A stretch of DNA of 64,000 nt from Anaerorhabdus sp036636695 (GCF_036636695.1 NZ_JAVWNW010000005.1); one strand, 5' to 3'; shown: positions 9,147 through 18,024, counted from the first letter of the stretch. The notes: generated by a model not told the origin, from the sequence alone. Numbers and translations: made by a program.

Positions 9147-9197
9147 TATACTTTTACTTGACTAGGTCAAATAAAAGTATATAATTGACTTTGTCAA
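9147..9197 (+). promoter_or_regulatory. MarR-controlled promoter with two palindromic operators
   Basis: A near-perfect 35-base palindrome (9147-9181, centre 9164) contains the core TTGAC-N3-GTCAA; a second copy of that core lies at 9185-9197, 27 bases downstream centre to centre. The -35 TTGACT (9158-9163) is part of the first core. The -10 TATAAT (9180-9185, 16-base spacer) touches both palindromes. A dimeric repressor on either site would block RNA polymerase directly. The adjacent MarR gene is the obvious binder, implying autorepression and control of the bil-like operon. Confidence 0.88.
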
Positions 9198-9214
9198 GTA
9201 AATAGGTGATGAAT

Positions 9215-9664
9215 ATGAAAAGAAATTTGTTATTTTACATGATAGGTTTAAGATCTAGCTTTCTAGATTACTACAAAGAACGAATGGAAGAAATAAACCT
9301 ATCAAAAGGTCAACAATACTTCATTCTTGCGATTGGATCATCAAAAATGTGTTCGCCAAATAGTATTTCACAATTAGTCAAAATGGATGCTGGACATACT
9401 ACAAGATATATCAACAAATTAGTTGATTCTGGGTTTGTTGTGAAAACGCCTAATCCAAATGATGGTCGCTCATGTTTTCTTGAATTAACGATTAAAGGCA
9501 ATGAAGCATATGAAAAATCAAGAAATGTATTTGCGGATTGGATAGACAATAGGATGAAGCGATTATCGTATGAAGAAGGAAAACAAATTTTAAATTTACT
9601 GGCTAAATTATTAGAACAGAAAGAAGATGAAAATGATGGACAAAAAACTATTAAGTCCAATTAA
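9215..9664 (+). CDS. bilQ: MarR-family regulator, BilQ-like
   Basis: A 149-residue winged-helix protein. The helix-turn-helix segment is CSPNSISQLVKMDAGHTTRYINKLVDSGFV, the wing NPNDGRSCFLELTIKG (MarR signature D-x-R). The ATG at 9215 is 5 bases after AGGTGA; upstream in-frame GTG/ATG codons at 9206/9209 lack spacing. It is first in an operon with an HGDR-type reductase and a flavodoxin, the order described for bilQ-bilR-bilS in gut Bacillota. It probably represses its own promoter until a ligand (a bilin or phenolic compound) binds; that ligand is inference. It overlaps bilR by 32 bases. Confidence 0.85.
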   Translation: MKRNLLFYMIGLRSSFLDYYKERMEEINLSKGQQYFILAIGSSKMCSPNSISQLVKMDAGHTTRYINKLVDSGFVVKTPNPNDGRSCFLELTIKGNEAYEKSRNVFADWIDNRMKRLSYEEGKQILNLLAKLLEQKEDENDGQKTIKSN

Positions 9665-10742
9665 ATTGAACAATCTAGAATTAAAAAATAGGATTATCTT
9701 TGCACCAACATCATTAGGATTATCTCATGAAGAGACAATCAACAAATATAAGCAAATTGCTCATGGGGGAGTGGCAATGATTATTGTGGGTGATGTACCT
9801 GTATCAAAAACAGGCTTCTTATCACTCTATAATAAAAAAGCACTTCAATACTACAAAGATATTATTAACGCAATACATAGCGAAGATGTACTTGTATGTG
9901 CTCAATTACATGCATCTGATTCAAAGTTTACATCACTCATCAAATACTTACCGGCTGTTTTAATGAAGAAAATGAGCCCTACTGAACTGCGAAATAAGCT
10001 GAATGAAAGTGTACCACATTATATCTCATCATTATCAAAAAATAGCATTAATAAATTAATATCAGATTTTGGTGATGCCGCTGAGCAAGCGATGAAAATA
10101 GGATTTGATTGTGTACAAGTTCATGGTGATCGACTGTGTGGTAGTTTTAGTTCATCCATTATGAATCAAAGAAGTGATGAATTTGGAGGAAGTATTGTGA
10201 ATAGGACAAAGTTTGCGGTTTCATGCGTTGAAGCAATTCGTAAAAAATGTCCAACAATCACAATTGATTATAAACTTGCGATTAGACAAGAAAATCCCCA
10301 CTATGGAAATGCAGGAGTCTTATTTGAAGAAATTTCAACATTTGTTCCATTACTAGAAAAAGCAGGAGTGAATAGCTTTCATGTAACACTTGCCAATCAT
10401 GGATCACTTGAAGATACAATACCACCTAAAAATCATACGTATTTCAAAGAACAAGGTTGTTTTCTTAAATTTGCCGATGAAGTAAGAAAGTATACAGAAC
10501 TACCGATTTGTGGTGTGGGTTGTATAGAAGAACCTGCATTCATTGAACAACAATTACAAAAACAGCGAATTGAAATGGTAGCGATGTCAAGACAACTCAT
10601 TGCGGATAGTGAATGGGTTAATAAAGTTAAAAATAATGAAGAAGAATCAATTCGCATTTGTGTGCGATGTAATCAAAAATGTCTAAAGGGGATGCAAGCA
10701 CATCAAGGTGTTCATTGTATCTATGAAAGGAGCGCATTATGA
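9633..10742 (+). CDS. bilR: Old-yellow-enzyme-family reductase, probable bilirubin reductase BilR
   Basis: An FMN-barrel enzyme of the NADH:flavin oxidoreductase family (LLSPIKLNNLELKNRIIFAP at the start). Where 2,4-dienoyl-CoA reductases have their active-site Tyr region it has HGDR (residues 164-167), the signature I recall for BilR, which reduces bilirubin to urobilinogen. A C-terminal [4Fe-4S] motif C-x2-C-x3-C-x11-C (343, 346, 350, 362) is intact. The protein ends 7 residues after the last Cys, so the FAD/NAD(P)H domains of the long relatives are absent; electrons must come from a partner, presumably the flavodoxin encoded next (ATGA overlap). Starts at 9627, 9633 or 9636 are possible. 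The family is certain; bilirubin as substrate is probable. Confidence 0.82.
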   Translation: MMDKKLLSPIKLNNLELKNRIIFAPTSLGLSHEETINKYKQIAHGGVAMIIVGDVPVSKTGFLSLYNKKALQYYKDIINAIHSEDVLVCAQLHASDSKFTSLIKYLPAVLMKKMSPTELRNKLNESVPHYISSLSKNSINKLISDFGDAAEQAMKIGFDCVQVHGDRLCGSFSSSIMNQRSDEFGGSIVNRTKFAVSCVEAIRKKCPTITIDYKLAIRQENPHYGNAGVLFEEISTFVPLLEKAGVNSFHVTLANHGSLEDTIPPKNHTYFKEQGCFLKFADEVRKYTELPICGVGCIEEPAFIEQQLQKQRIEMVAMSRQLIADSEWVNKVKNNEEESIRICVRCNQKCLKGMQAHQGVHCIYERSAL

Positions 10743-11245
10743 AATACGCAATAATATACTCAAGTAAAACTGGAAATACTGAATTATTAGCTAATGTAAT
10801 TAAAGAAACTATGCAAGGAGAGTGTATCGCTTTTGGGAAACCTAATTTATCAATCGAAGACGCTGAACTTTATTTTGTTGGTTCATGGGTTGATAAGGGA
10901 AGTTATGATAAAGAAATAATTGAATTTTTAAAGACACTTAAAAATAAAAAGATATTTCTTTTTGGAACTGCTGGATTTCAAAGTAGTAAACCCTACTATG
11001 ACCGCATTTTAAACAATGTTAAGCAAGCAATTGATGATTCAAATACAATTGTTGACGAATATATGTGCCAAGGGAAAATGCCAATCGCAGTGAAACAGAA
11101 ATATGAAGCGATGGACTTAACAACAGCGAAGTTTGATGTCGCAGGTTTTATTGATAATTTCAATCAAGCACTAACACATCCAGATTATAAAGATTTATCA
11201 CAACTTGAAACAATGATTAATAATATGAAGGAGAATCAAGAATGA
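10739..11245 (+). CDS. bilS: Flavodoxin-family protein, BilS-like
   Basis: A 168-residue flavodoxin fold. The phosphate-binding loop SSKTGNT (residues 8-14) binds FMN; YFVGSWVDKGSY and FLFGTAGF are the other two cofactor loops. It is cytoplasmic with no signal or membrane segment. It overlaps the reductase gene (ATGA) and has its own AGGAG, so it is translationally coupled. The likely role is electron delivery to the FMN/[4Fe-4S] reductase upstream, replacing the missing diaphorase domain. BilS is the known partner name in bilQRS loci; that exact function here is inferred from order and family. Confidence 0.8.
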   Translation: MKYAIIYSSKTGNTELLANVIKETMQGECIAFGKPNLSIEDAELYFVGSWVDKGSYDKEIIEFLKTLKNKKIFLFGTAGFQSSKPYYDRILNNVKQAIDDSNTIVDEYMCQGKMPIAVKQKYEAMDLTTAKFDVAGFIDNFNQALTHPDYKDLSQLETMINNMKENQE

Positions 11246-11868
11246 AAAGAAAATACCTAGGCTTTGTTCTAATACTTTGTTTATCACTTGTTGGGTGTAC
11301 TTCATCAAATAAAAAGTTTGAAAGAGGGACATTAAACAATGGCATTTATAATAATGAATCCTTTAACCTAGAATTTGTTTATCCAGATAATCTTCAACAA
11401 ACAGGTAAAGAATCAATTGCATATCTTTATGGTTGCCAACCAATCGCGAATGAAGATTGGACAATGACCTTTGAAAAATGTAAAGCAGAAAAGAATACAA
11501 ACTATTATTGGGATGTAGCTTTAGAAAGCAAAGATGGTACAGAGTTCACAGGAATATTGATTGAAGATATCTCGGTAAGAGATAAAAAACCTGCACTTGA
11601 AACGCTTATTGATGAACAAATGAATGCCGCAAAAAAATGGGCGGGGGAAGAAGTTTTTATCACTGAACCATATGAAATGAATATTCAAGGACAAACTTTT
11701 AAGGCGTTCACATATATTGCGACATCACCCTCTAATCCAGAAGAAGATTATTTTGGAATGACCGCTATTCGTATTGAAGGAAATTATGCAATCATGATTT
11801 CTGTAACGGTGAATTCAACAGATAAAAAAGCATTTAATGATGTAATGAAGATCTATACAGCTGAATAA
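11242..11868 (+). CDS. Lipoprotein of unknown function in the bil-like operon
   Basis: A 208-residue precursor with a lipoprotein signal peptide: KRK, a hydrophobic core and lipobox LVGC (Cys19). The mature part (YNNESFNLEFVYPDNLQ..., then a repeated beta-alpha pattern ending VMKIYTAE) resembles PsbP/DUF1795-like surface domains, but I cannot assign a family firmly. It overlaps bilS by ATGA and so belongs to the same transcript. A surface protein co-expressed with a bilin reductase could bind or deliver the hydrophobic substrate, but nothing in the sequence proves this. It is not a gene I recall from the standard bilQRS set. Confidence 0.75.
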   Translation: MKRKYLGFVLILCLSLVGCTSSNKKFERGTLNNGIYNNESFNLEFVYPDNLQQTGKESIAYLYGCQPIANEDWTMTFEKCKAEKNTNYYWDVALESKDGTEFTGILIEDISVRDKKPALETLIDEQMNAAKKWAGEEVFITEPYEMNIQGQTFKAFTYIATSPSNPEEDYFGMTAIRIEGNYAIMISVTVNSTDKKAFNDVMKIYTAE

Positions 11869-12006
11869 GTTATTTTTGATTTACTCATTCCATTACTTAT
11901 CGTATTATATGAATAAGAATCAATTGTACAGTCTTTATATCAAATGATAAAATCATGTAATTCAATTACAAAAAAGCGATGTTAGACTTTAAAGAATACT
12001 TAATAA

Positions 12007-12038
12007 AAAAACGATACTCATTTAAGGGTATCGTTTTT
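12007..12038. terminator. Bidirectional terminator between convergent units
   Basis: Stem ACGATAC/GTATCGT (12011-12017, 12028-12034) extended by A/T pairs, with T-runs on both strands. The stop codon of the minus-strand phosphatase lies in the loop. It probably serves both the bil-like operon and the minus-strand phosphatase gene. Confidence 0.8.
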
Positions 12039-12608
12039 ATGCGTAAATAAATTTATTGATTCTATGCTTAAACATATGTCATCATCGAATGTCATTTTTA
12101 CAATCCAAGGCATAACATCAACAATATTCCAAAAATCATCGAATTGGAATGTGGGTTGATAATAATTAATGATTGTAGATAATGCTGTTCCATGAGTACC
12201 TATTACAAAAGTTTTATCTTTGTAATCAATAAGTAATTTTTGTAATGCATGAATATTACGTTTTTGAACTTCACATAAAGGCTCACCATCGTTTAATTTG
12301 TAAGTAAAATTAGACCATTGTTTTCTTGCAAATTCTTCAAAGTTTTCAATCCATCCAGAATCGACTTTTCTTTCTCTGAAATCTTCGATGCATTGAATAT
12401 CTAAGTTAGATTTATTTGCGAAATCTTGAATTGTTAAAACAGAACGGTGATAAGGACTAGAAAATAGAAAGTCGATGTCTTTGTCATTTAAGTATTCAGT
12501 GACCAGTTTACAATCTTGCAATCCTTTTTCAGTTAAACCTCTTGTCCTTTCATCGCGATTTGTATGATCTGATGTTGCATGTCTTACGAAGTAAATCGTT
12601 GTAACCAT
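12018..12608 (-). CDS. Histidine phosphatase family protein
   Basis: A 196-residue phosphoglycerate-mutase-like phosphatase. The catalytic RHAT (residues 9-12) follows the first strand MVTTIYFVRH; LTEKGLQD, SSPYHRSVLT (second Arg) and the second histidine motif VIGTHGTALS complete the active site. The substrate is unknown. Its start overlaps the stop of the nucleoside phosphorylase gene by one base, so the two are co-transcribed and it may act on a phosphorylated sugar or nucleotide; that is inference. Confidence 0.88.
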   Translation of the reverse strand: MVTTIYFVRHATSDHTNRDERTRGLTEKGLQDCKLVTEYLNDKDIDFLFSSPYHRSVLTIQDFANKSNLDIQCIEDFRERKVDSGWIENFEEFARKQWSNFTYKLNDGEPLCEVQKRNIHALQKLLIDYKDKTFVIGTHGTALSTIINYYQPTFQFDDFWNIVDVMPWIVKMTFDDDICLSIESINLFTHKNDTLK

Positions 12609-13384
12609 TATTTTTTATCCTGTTCGATTAAATCTTTTAATGCTTCAATTGCTACTTTAATTGCGATATCTGTATCATGACATTGCGGATTATCTAATCC
12701 TTGTTTTTCTCTTTCTTGATTTGCAACAACTAAGAAACAAGAACCACAACGCACATGTAGATAACTTGCAACAATGAAGAGTGCAGCTGATTCCATTTCA
12801 GATGCTTTACATCCTAATTTACACCATGCATCCCATTTGCGTTGAAGTTCTACTGAGTTTGGTAATGTATCAGGACGATGTTGCCCATAAAATGCATCTT
12901 TACATTGTACAACACCAGCATGATATGTTTGATCTAATTTTTTTGCTGCATTAACAAGAGCATTTGTGATTTGTAGGTCTGCAACTGCTGGAAATTCGAT
13001 AGGTGCATATTCTTTTGATGTACCTTCAAAACGAATGGCCGCTTGTGCAATTACAACGTCACTACCCTTAACATTTATATCCATACCACCACATGTTCCG
13101 ATACGAATGAATGTATCTGCACCACATGCAACTAATTCTTCCATTGCGATAGATGCTGATGGTCCGCCAATACCAGTAGATGTTACAGAAACTTTTTCTC
13201 CATTTAATGTACCAGTATAAGTAACATATTCTCTAGAATCAGCTACTAAAACTGGATTTTCAAAATAAGCCGCAATCTTTTCACAGCGTTTAGGATCTCC
13301 TGGTAATAAGACATAACGTCCTACTTCACCTTTCGCAACACCGATATGGTATTGTTTACCAGTTCCTTCTGCATAATCAATCAT
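12608..13384 (-). CDS. udp: Uridine phosphorylase-type nucleoside phosphorylase
   Basis: Phosphorolysis of a nucleoside to base plus (deoxy)ribose-1-phosphate. The protein is 258 residues with the phosphate-binding LLPGDPKRC, STGIGGPSASIAMEEL and RIGTCGGM, and the C-terminal EMESAALF ribose-binding segment; this is the hexameric NP-I family, uridine branch. The ATG at 13384 is 6 bases after CGGAGGT; a longer frame to 13423 has no such site. It is followed in the same unit by the histidine phosphatase. A second NP-I enzyme is encoded at 33627, so the exact base preference of each is uncertain. Confidence 0.88.
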   Translation of the reverse strand: MIDYAEGTGKQYHIGVAKGEVGRYVLLPGDPKRCEKIAAYFENPVLVADSREYVTYTGTLNGEKVSVTSTGIGGPSASIAMEELVACGADTFIRIGTCGGMDINVKGSDVVIAQAAIRFEGTSKEYAPIEFPAVADLQITNALVNAAKKLDQTYHAGVVQCKDAFYGQHRPDTLPNSVELQRKWDAWCKLGCKASEMESAALFIVASYLHVRCGSCFLVVANQEREKQGLDNPQCHDTDIAIKVAIEALKDLIEQDKK

Positions 13385-13535
13385 TTGGTTTACCTCCGTT
13401 TTCCGTAACTTTATTATAGACAATTCAACATTAAAAAGAAACTACTACAAAGTTAATTTGGTATATTTTAAATATAATTGTTCTATGATTTTTAAGACAT
13501 AAGGATGTGAACTAATAAGTTGTGGAATAGCATAA

Positions 13536-13570
13536 GAAAAAGATGACCTATCCTACAAGATAAGTCATCT
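13536..13570 (-). terminator. Rho-independent terminator for the envelope gene pair
   Basis: On the minus strand a 12-base stem (13541-13552 with 13559-13570, one mismatch pair) is followed by TTTTTCTT. It lies 15 bases past the stop of the anchored protein gene. Confidence 0.8.
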
Positions 13571-13584
13571 CAATTGATTTTTAG

Positions 13585-14655
13585 TTAATATTTAACTGTA
13601 GCAGGATTTAATTCATTATCAATTGCAAAACCTGCAATCTTCCATGCTCCATTTACCTTCAAGAATGAAATTTGATAACCAATATGATATTCCTTAGATG
13701 TACTACCAGAAGCAATTAAGTAATCAAAGATAACATTACCAATCATTGAATTTTCATCTTGTTGAACAATTGTTAGCACATCCTCATTTGAAAATTGTGA
13801 AACGTTGTGTGCAGCATACCATTGATTATCCATTGTTTTAACACGATCATAGAAATCACTGTTTGTAATTGTGATAGCGGAAATTGCACCCAAAGTACCA
13901 TCTTTAGTAGGGTAACGAGCAACTGTTTTAGCAGCACTAAGAATTGTATTTTCTAAGTCAGAATTGATAGTACCTTTTCCAACATAGTAAGTATTACTCA
14001 ATACATCTTTAATCATTGTATAACCTGTACCATCAACAGTAATTTGAGGTTCAGAAATTAAGTTTGTAAGTTCATAGCGAGTAACTTTTGGTGCTTTTGA
14101 AGTATCTTTTAAACCAGAAAAATTAGTAGCAGGAACTTCAGATTGTTTAATATATTCTTTTCCAACATCAAGACCATTAACTTTTATCGTAACTCCTTCA
14201 GGAACTTCAACAATATAATTATTGTCTCCTTGGAATACTGTAGTAGCTAACCATTTACCATCTGCTGTTTTGATGAGTTTAACAGTTGCGACCTTTATGT
14301 TACCTTCATAAATACCATATAGAAGGTCACCATAATCGGTAGTTTCATCAATATACATTAATTTATCTAAATTAACACCCTTGTAAATATCTTTAATTCC
14401 TTGATCATAATCTTCTTTAGAATTAAGATGTGGATCAATAAGAAGTGAATTTTCATAGATACCATTAAAATCATTGTTTTTAACTTGTTTTAAATATAAA
14501 CTAATTGCACTCTCTGGAAGGTTGGCTTCTTTACTTGCAAGATTTGATTTAGTCATTTGTACAACAAGAATGCTTGTTCCAACACATGCTAGTAATACCA
14601 CGAGCATAATGATGATTCCTGCTGTTCGTTTTAATCCTATTTTCTTTGTACTCAT
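13585..14655 (-). CDS. Membrane-anchored extracytoplasmic protein of unknown function
   Basis: A 356-residue protein with a short cytoplasmic start, one membrane helix (about 13-33, GIIIMLVVLLACVGTSILVVQ) and a long exported part. The segment SAISLYLKQVKNNDFNGIYENS looks like the NTF2-like/penicillin-binding-protein MecA-N type of alpha-beta domain, and similar YxxxV repeats recur towards the end, but I cannot name a family. It starts 2 bases after the phosphodiester glycosidase stop, so the two are one unit and probably act together in the cell envelope. Confidence 0.7.
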   Translation of the reverse strand: MSTKKIGLKRTAGIIIMLVVLLACVGTSILVVQMTKSNLASKEANLPESAISLYLKQVKNNDFNGIYENSLLIDPHLNSKEDYDQGIKDIYKGVNLDKLMYIDETTDYGDLLYGIYEGNIKVATVKLIKTADGKWLATTVFQGDNNYIVEVPEGVTIKVNGLDVGKEYIKQSEVPATNFSGLKDTSKAPKVTRYELTNLISEPQITVDGTGYTMIKDVLSNTYYVGKGTINSDLENTILSAAKTVARYPTKDGTLGAISAITITNSDFYDRVKTMDNQWYAAHNVSQFSNEDVLTIVQQDENSMIGNVIFDYLIASGSTSKEYHIGYQISFLKVNGAWKIAGFAIDNELNPATVKY

Positions 14656-14657
14656 TC

Positions 14658-15635
14658 TTATTTACCATCCTTTACTATAAATGCTGTTGGTAAATTACGA
14701 GCACCGTAAATTGATACTGTACTATTAATTGTTTTACCATCATAGACCATAACTGTTGAGTTCCCACCATCAAGGTTGGCTGCAGTCATAGCTCCATAAT
14801 CTTGCATAATTTTAATTGCATCTGGATATAGAGCACCTAATGACAATGGTTGTCTACCATCCATAACAAGTAGAAGGAAAGCACCATCTTCTCTTTGACC
14901 AATAACTGTTCTAGGATTTAGTCCAGCAAGTCGTGCACTTTCAAATACAACTTTATATTGATTGATGAATACCGGTCCAAATGTAACTGCATCACGTACT
15001 CCCCATTCAAGAGCTTGTTCAGCAGACATATCAGACGCTATTAATTGATTATTTTTATTGATTCCAATAACTGGTCCAAAGTCACTCATTTTACCGCTAA
15101 CAAGTTTACCGTCAGATATAACGATTCCCCATGCTTGTCCGCCATTTCCTTTACCACCAGCATCTTCAAATCCACCAGCATTAATACCAGCAATACCATC
15201 GTAAAGTTCAATATACTCTTCCAATGAAGGACCAGCTGAAGAAGAATCCAAATCAGGATTAACACCAACAATTAAATCCTCAGGATTATGCACAATCATC
15301 ATGAAGGCTTGATATGTTGTCCCTTTAATACTGTGAATTTCAATACCATCTGTAGAAACTAACATAGCATCTTTCTTATTAATCACAGTAGAAGGGTCAA
15401 TTCCATCTTGTATAGCTTTTATCTCCGCTTCACTGTAAAAAAGTCGTGCAATTGTATGACTTAAGCCATCATCCGGTAAATCACGTATTAATTGCGTGCT
15501 GTAAGCAACTGCAGAGCCCTTATACGTTTCTTTTAGGACAAGATAAGTGGTAAATCCGGCAGTAGCTAAAATCATTAGTATGCACAGCGAAACCACAAGA
15601 CCCGTCGATATCGTCTTAATTCTTTTTTTAGTCAT
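14658..15635 (-). CDS. Phosphodiester glycosidase family protein (NAGPA domain), membrane-anchored
   Basis: A 325-residue protein: one N-terminal membrane helix (about 9-30) and an exported NAGPA/DUF2233 domain. Visible family marks are INAGGFED, AVTFGPVFI, NPRTVIGQREDGAFLLLVMDGRQ, and NLDGGNSTVMVYDGK near the C-terminus. The family cleaves or transfers phosphodiester-linked sugars and occurs with exopolysaccharide or wall glycopolymer genes. The ATG at 15635 follows GAGGAA; the frame continues to 15695 without a ribosome site. It is co-transcribed with the following anchored protein. Confidence 0.87.
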   Translation of the reverse strand: MTKKRIKTISTGLVVSLCILMILATAGFTTYLVLKETYKGSAVAYSTQLIRDLPDDGLSHTIARLFYSEAEIKAIQDGIDPSTVINKKDAMLVSTDGIEIHSIKGTTYQAFMMIVHNPEDLIVGVNPDLDSSSAGPSLEEYIELYDGIAGINAGGFEDAGGKGNGGQAWGIVISDGKLVSGKMSDFGPVIGINKNNQLIASDMSAEQALEWGVRDAVTFGPVFINQYKVVFESARLAGLNPRTVIGQREDGAFLLLVMDGRQPLSLGALYPDAIKIMQDYGAMTAANLDGGNSTVMVYDGKTINSTVSIYGARNLPTAFIVKDGK

Positions 15636-15817
15636 ATGTTCCTCATTTCTATCTAACCTTATCATTATTATATATTCTAGGGGTTTTATTGACAATTTGT
15701 TTTATAAGAAAGAGATTAACTTAAGAATCTTTAATAATTGAAATCCTCATAATTACTTCAATTTACATTTTAAGATTGTATATCGTGCTTTTTTTGACTG
15801 TTTCTCACATAAAATTC

Positions 15818-15846
15818 TTGTACTGAAAAGCCGTTTATGGTATTAT
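15818..15846 (+). promoter_or_regulatory. tRNA promoter
   Basis: -35 TTGTAC (15818-15823), a 17-base spacer and -10 TATTAT (15841-15846), 19 bases before tRNA-Glu. Confidence 0.75.
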
Positions 15847-15864
15847 AACAAAGCACTAGCAAAT

Positions 15865-15941
15865 GGCTCGTTGGTGAAGCGGCTTAACACAGCGCCCTTT
15901 CACGGCGTCATTCACGGGTTCGAATCCCGTACGAGTCACCA
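15865..15941 (+). tRNA. tRNA-Glu (anticodon UUC)
   Basis: A 77-base cloverleaf with encoded CCA. The acceptor GGCTCGT pairs with ACGAGTC (one G-U), the anticodon loop is CTTTCAC (anticodon TTC), and the T arm ACGGG-TTCGAAT-CCCGT is perfect. It is directly followed by tRNA-Trp. Confidence 0.97.
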
Positions 15942-15942
15942 C

Positions 15943-16016
15943 AGGGGTGTAGTACAATGGTAGTATGATGGTCTCCAAAACCACAGACGGGAGTTCGATC
16001 CTCTCCACCCCTGCCA
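15943..16016 (+). tRNA. tRNA-Trp (anticodon CCA)
   Basis: A 74-base cloverleaf with encoded CCA. The acceptor AGGGGTG pairs with CACCCCT, discriminator G, anticodon loop CTCCAAA (anticodon CCA), T loop TTCGATC. One base separates it from tRNA-Glu. Confidence 0.97.
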
Positions 16017-16028
16017 GTGAATAAAAAT

Positions 16029-16052
16029 AACCGATGAAAATCGGTTTTTTTT
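16029..16052 (+). terminator. Terminator of the tRNA operon
   Basis: Stem AACCGAT/ATCGGTT with a GAAA loop and an eight-base T-run, 13 bases after the tRNA-Trp CCA. Confidence 0.92.
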
Positions 16053-16152
16053 GTTTATATTAAGTATTATTTTATATGGAGCAATATAGATAGCATTGTA
16101 GCAAGTGGTTTATTTTGGTATTGTTATTATAAAGAATTAGGGGAAAATTATA

Positions 16153-18024
16153 ATGCTAATATATCAAGGAATTAAAAAAGACTTCTTGTTTGACGTTTTG
16201 AATGACAATATCACAGATAAAATTTACACTGAGTATAAAAAGTTTTTTGGTAGCAGTAATTTGTCACAAATTCGTTCATGGAAAAACTCAATGGAGTATA
16301 TGAATAAGGTATTATCAGATATAGAAATACCAGATGATGCAGGAATAGCAATTGAATATAATATACCAACTACATCAAAGCGTGTAGATTTTATAGTGTC
16401 AGGTTATGATTTATCCCGCAAAGGTTCAGTTATTATAATAGAACTGAAACAATGGGAAATATGTGAGAAAGTTGAAAATAGCGATGGAATTGTAAGAACC
16501 ATTCTTCATAAAGGTCTCCATGATACAACACATCCTTCATATCAAGCATCTTCATATGCATCACTAATATATGATTTTAATGAGTCAGTTAGACAACAAT
16601 TGATAGATTTATATCCATGTGCCTACTTACATAATTATAAATTAAAAGAAAATGATGACCTTATAGACAACATTTATAGGGAATATATCGATATTGCACC
16701 AGTGTTTTGTAGTGGTGACGTTATTAAGCTTAGAGAATTTATTAAAAATCATATTAAATATGGAGATAATAAGGAGTTATTATATTATGTCGATAATGGA
16801 AAAATAAAACCTTCAAAAAGACTTCAAGATACATTATCAAATATGTTAAAGGGAAATAAAGAATTTAAACTAATAGATGATCAAAAAGTAATTTATGAAT
16901 ATGCATTACAATTAGCAAGGAAATGTGACATTGATAATAAAAAGCGAGTTTTAATCGTGGAAGGTGGGCCGGGAACAGGGAAAACTGTACTGGCAATTAA
17001 TTTATTAGTAGAAATTTTAAATAGATGCAAGAATGTAGTATATGTTACAAAAAATTCAGCACCAAGAGAAGTGTTTTATAGAAAATTAGCCGGAGATTTT
17101 AAACAAAGTTATGTGAAAAATTTATTTAAAGGTTCTGGTTCTTTCATTGATTGTCAATCAAATATTTTTGATGTTCTCTTAGTGGATGAAGCTCACCGCC
17201 TTAATGAAAAATCAGGGATGTTTAGAAATAAAGGAGAGAATCAAATTAAGGAAATTATTAACAGTTCAAAGTTAAGCATTTTCTTTATTGATGAAGACCA
17301 AAGAGTGACAATGGATGATATAGGAGATAAAGAAACAATTACATCTTTCGCTAATGAAATGAAAGCTGAAGTTGATACTTTAGAATTAGAGTCACAATTT
17401 AGATGTAATGGATCTGATGGATATTTAGCTTGGCTGGATAATATATTGGAAATTCGTGAGACTGCAAATATAGATTTTGATTTTGATTATGATTTCAAGG
17501 TTTTTGATGATCCTAACGAATTAAGAAAAGCAATTATTGAAAAAAATGAAATTAATAATAAATCTAGAATGGTTGCGGGATATTGTTGGGATTGGAATAA
17601 GAATACAAGAAAAGAATCAAATGTTTATGATGTAACTATACCTGAATTTAATTTTGGAATGAGTTGGAACTTAGATAATACGCAAACTTGGGCAATTGAT
17701 GAAGAATCAGTTAATGAGCTTGGATGTATTCATACATGCCAAGGTTTGGAGTTTGATTATGTAGGAGTTATTATTGGTGATGATTTACGTTTTGAAGATG
17801 GACATATTATTACAGATTTTACAAAACGTGCAAAGACAGATCAATCGTTAAAAGGAATTAAGAAACTTTATCAAGAAAACCCTGAAAAAGCACTTAGACA
17901 AGCGGATTTGATTATCAAGAATACCTATAGAACATTAATGACTAGAGGAATGAAGGGATGTTATGTTTATTCTGAAAATTCGCTATTTGAAAGGAAATTA
18001 AAGGCACTTAAACATGAAAAATAG
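16153..18024 (+). CDS. PD-(D/E)xK-like nuclease fused to DUF2075 (Schlafen-type) helicase
   Basis: A 623-residue protein. Residues 60-105 hold a restriction-nuclease-like core: Glu68, Asp79 in RVDFIVSG, and ELK (97-99) in VIIIELKQW. From about 265 a DUF2075 superfamily-1-type helicase follows: Walker A GGPGTGKT (271-278), VDEAHR (344-349), IDEDQRV (379-385), SQFRCNGSDGYLAWL (414-428), then HTCQGLEFDYVGVIIGDDL and YRTLMTRGMKGCYVY. All motifs look intact. Related proteins occur in defence islands, though the target here is unknown. It sits just after the tRNA pair, has an AGGGGA ribosome site, and overlaps the membrane protein gene by 11 bases. The nuclease assignment is by motif only. Confidence 0.85.
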   Translation: MLIYQGIKKDFLFDVLNDNITDKIYTEYKKFFGSSNLSQIRSWKNSMEYMNKVLSDIEIPDDAGIAIEYNIPTTSKRVDFIVSGYDLSRKGSVIIIELKQWEICEKVENSDGIVRTILHKGLHDTTHPSYQASSYASLIYDFNESVRQQLIDLYPCAYLHNYKLKENDDLIDNIYREYIDIAPVFCSGDVIKLREFIKNHIKYGDNKELLYYVDNGKIKPSKRLQDTLSNMLKGNKEFKLIDDQKVIYEYALQLARKCDIDNKKRVLIVEGGPGTGKTVLAINLLVEILNRCKNVVYVTKNSAPREVFYRKLAGDFKQSYVKNLFKGSGSFIDCQSNIFDVLLVDEAHRLNEKSGMFRNKGENQIKEIINSSKLSIFFIDEDQRVTMDDIGDKETITSFANEMKAEVDTLELESQFRCNGSDGYLAWLDNILEIRETANIDFDFDYDFKVFDDPNELRKAIIEKNEINNKSRMVAGYCWDWNKNTRKESNVYDVTIPEFNFGMSWNLDNTQTWAIDEESVNELGCIHTCQGLEFDYVGVIIGDDLRFEDGHIITDFTKRAKTDQSLKGIKKLYQENPEKALRQADLIIKNTYRTLMTRGMKGCYVYSENSLFERKLKALKHEK

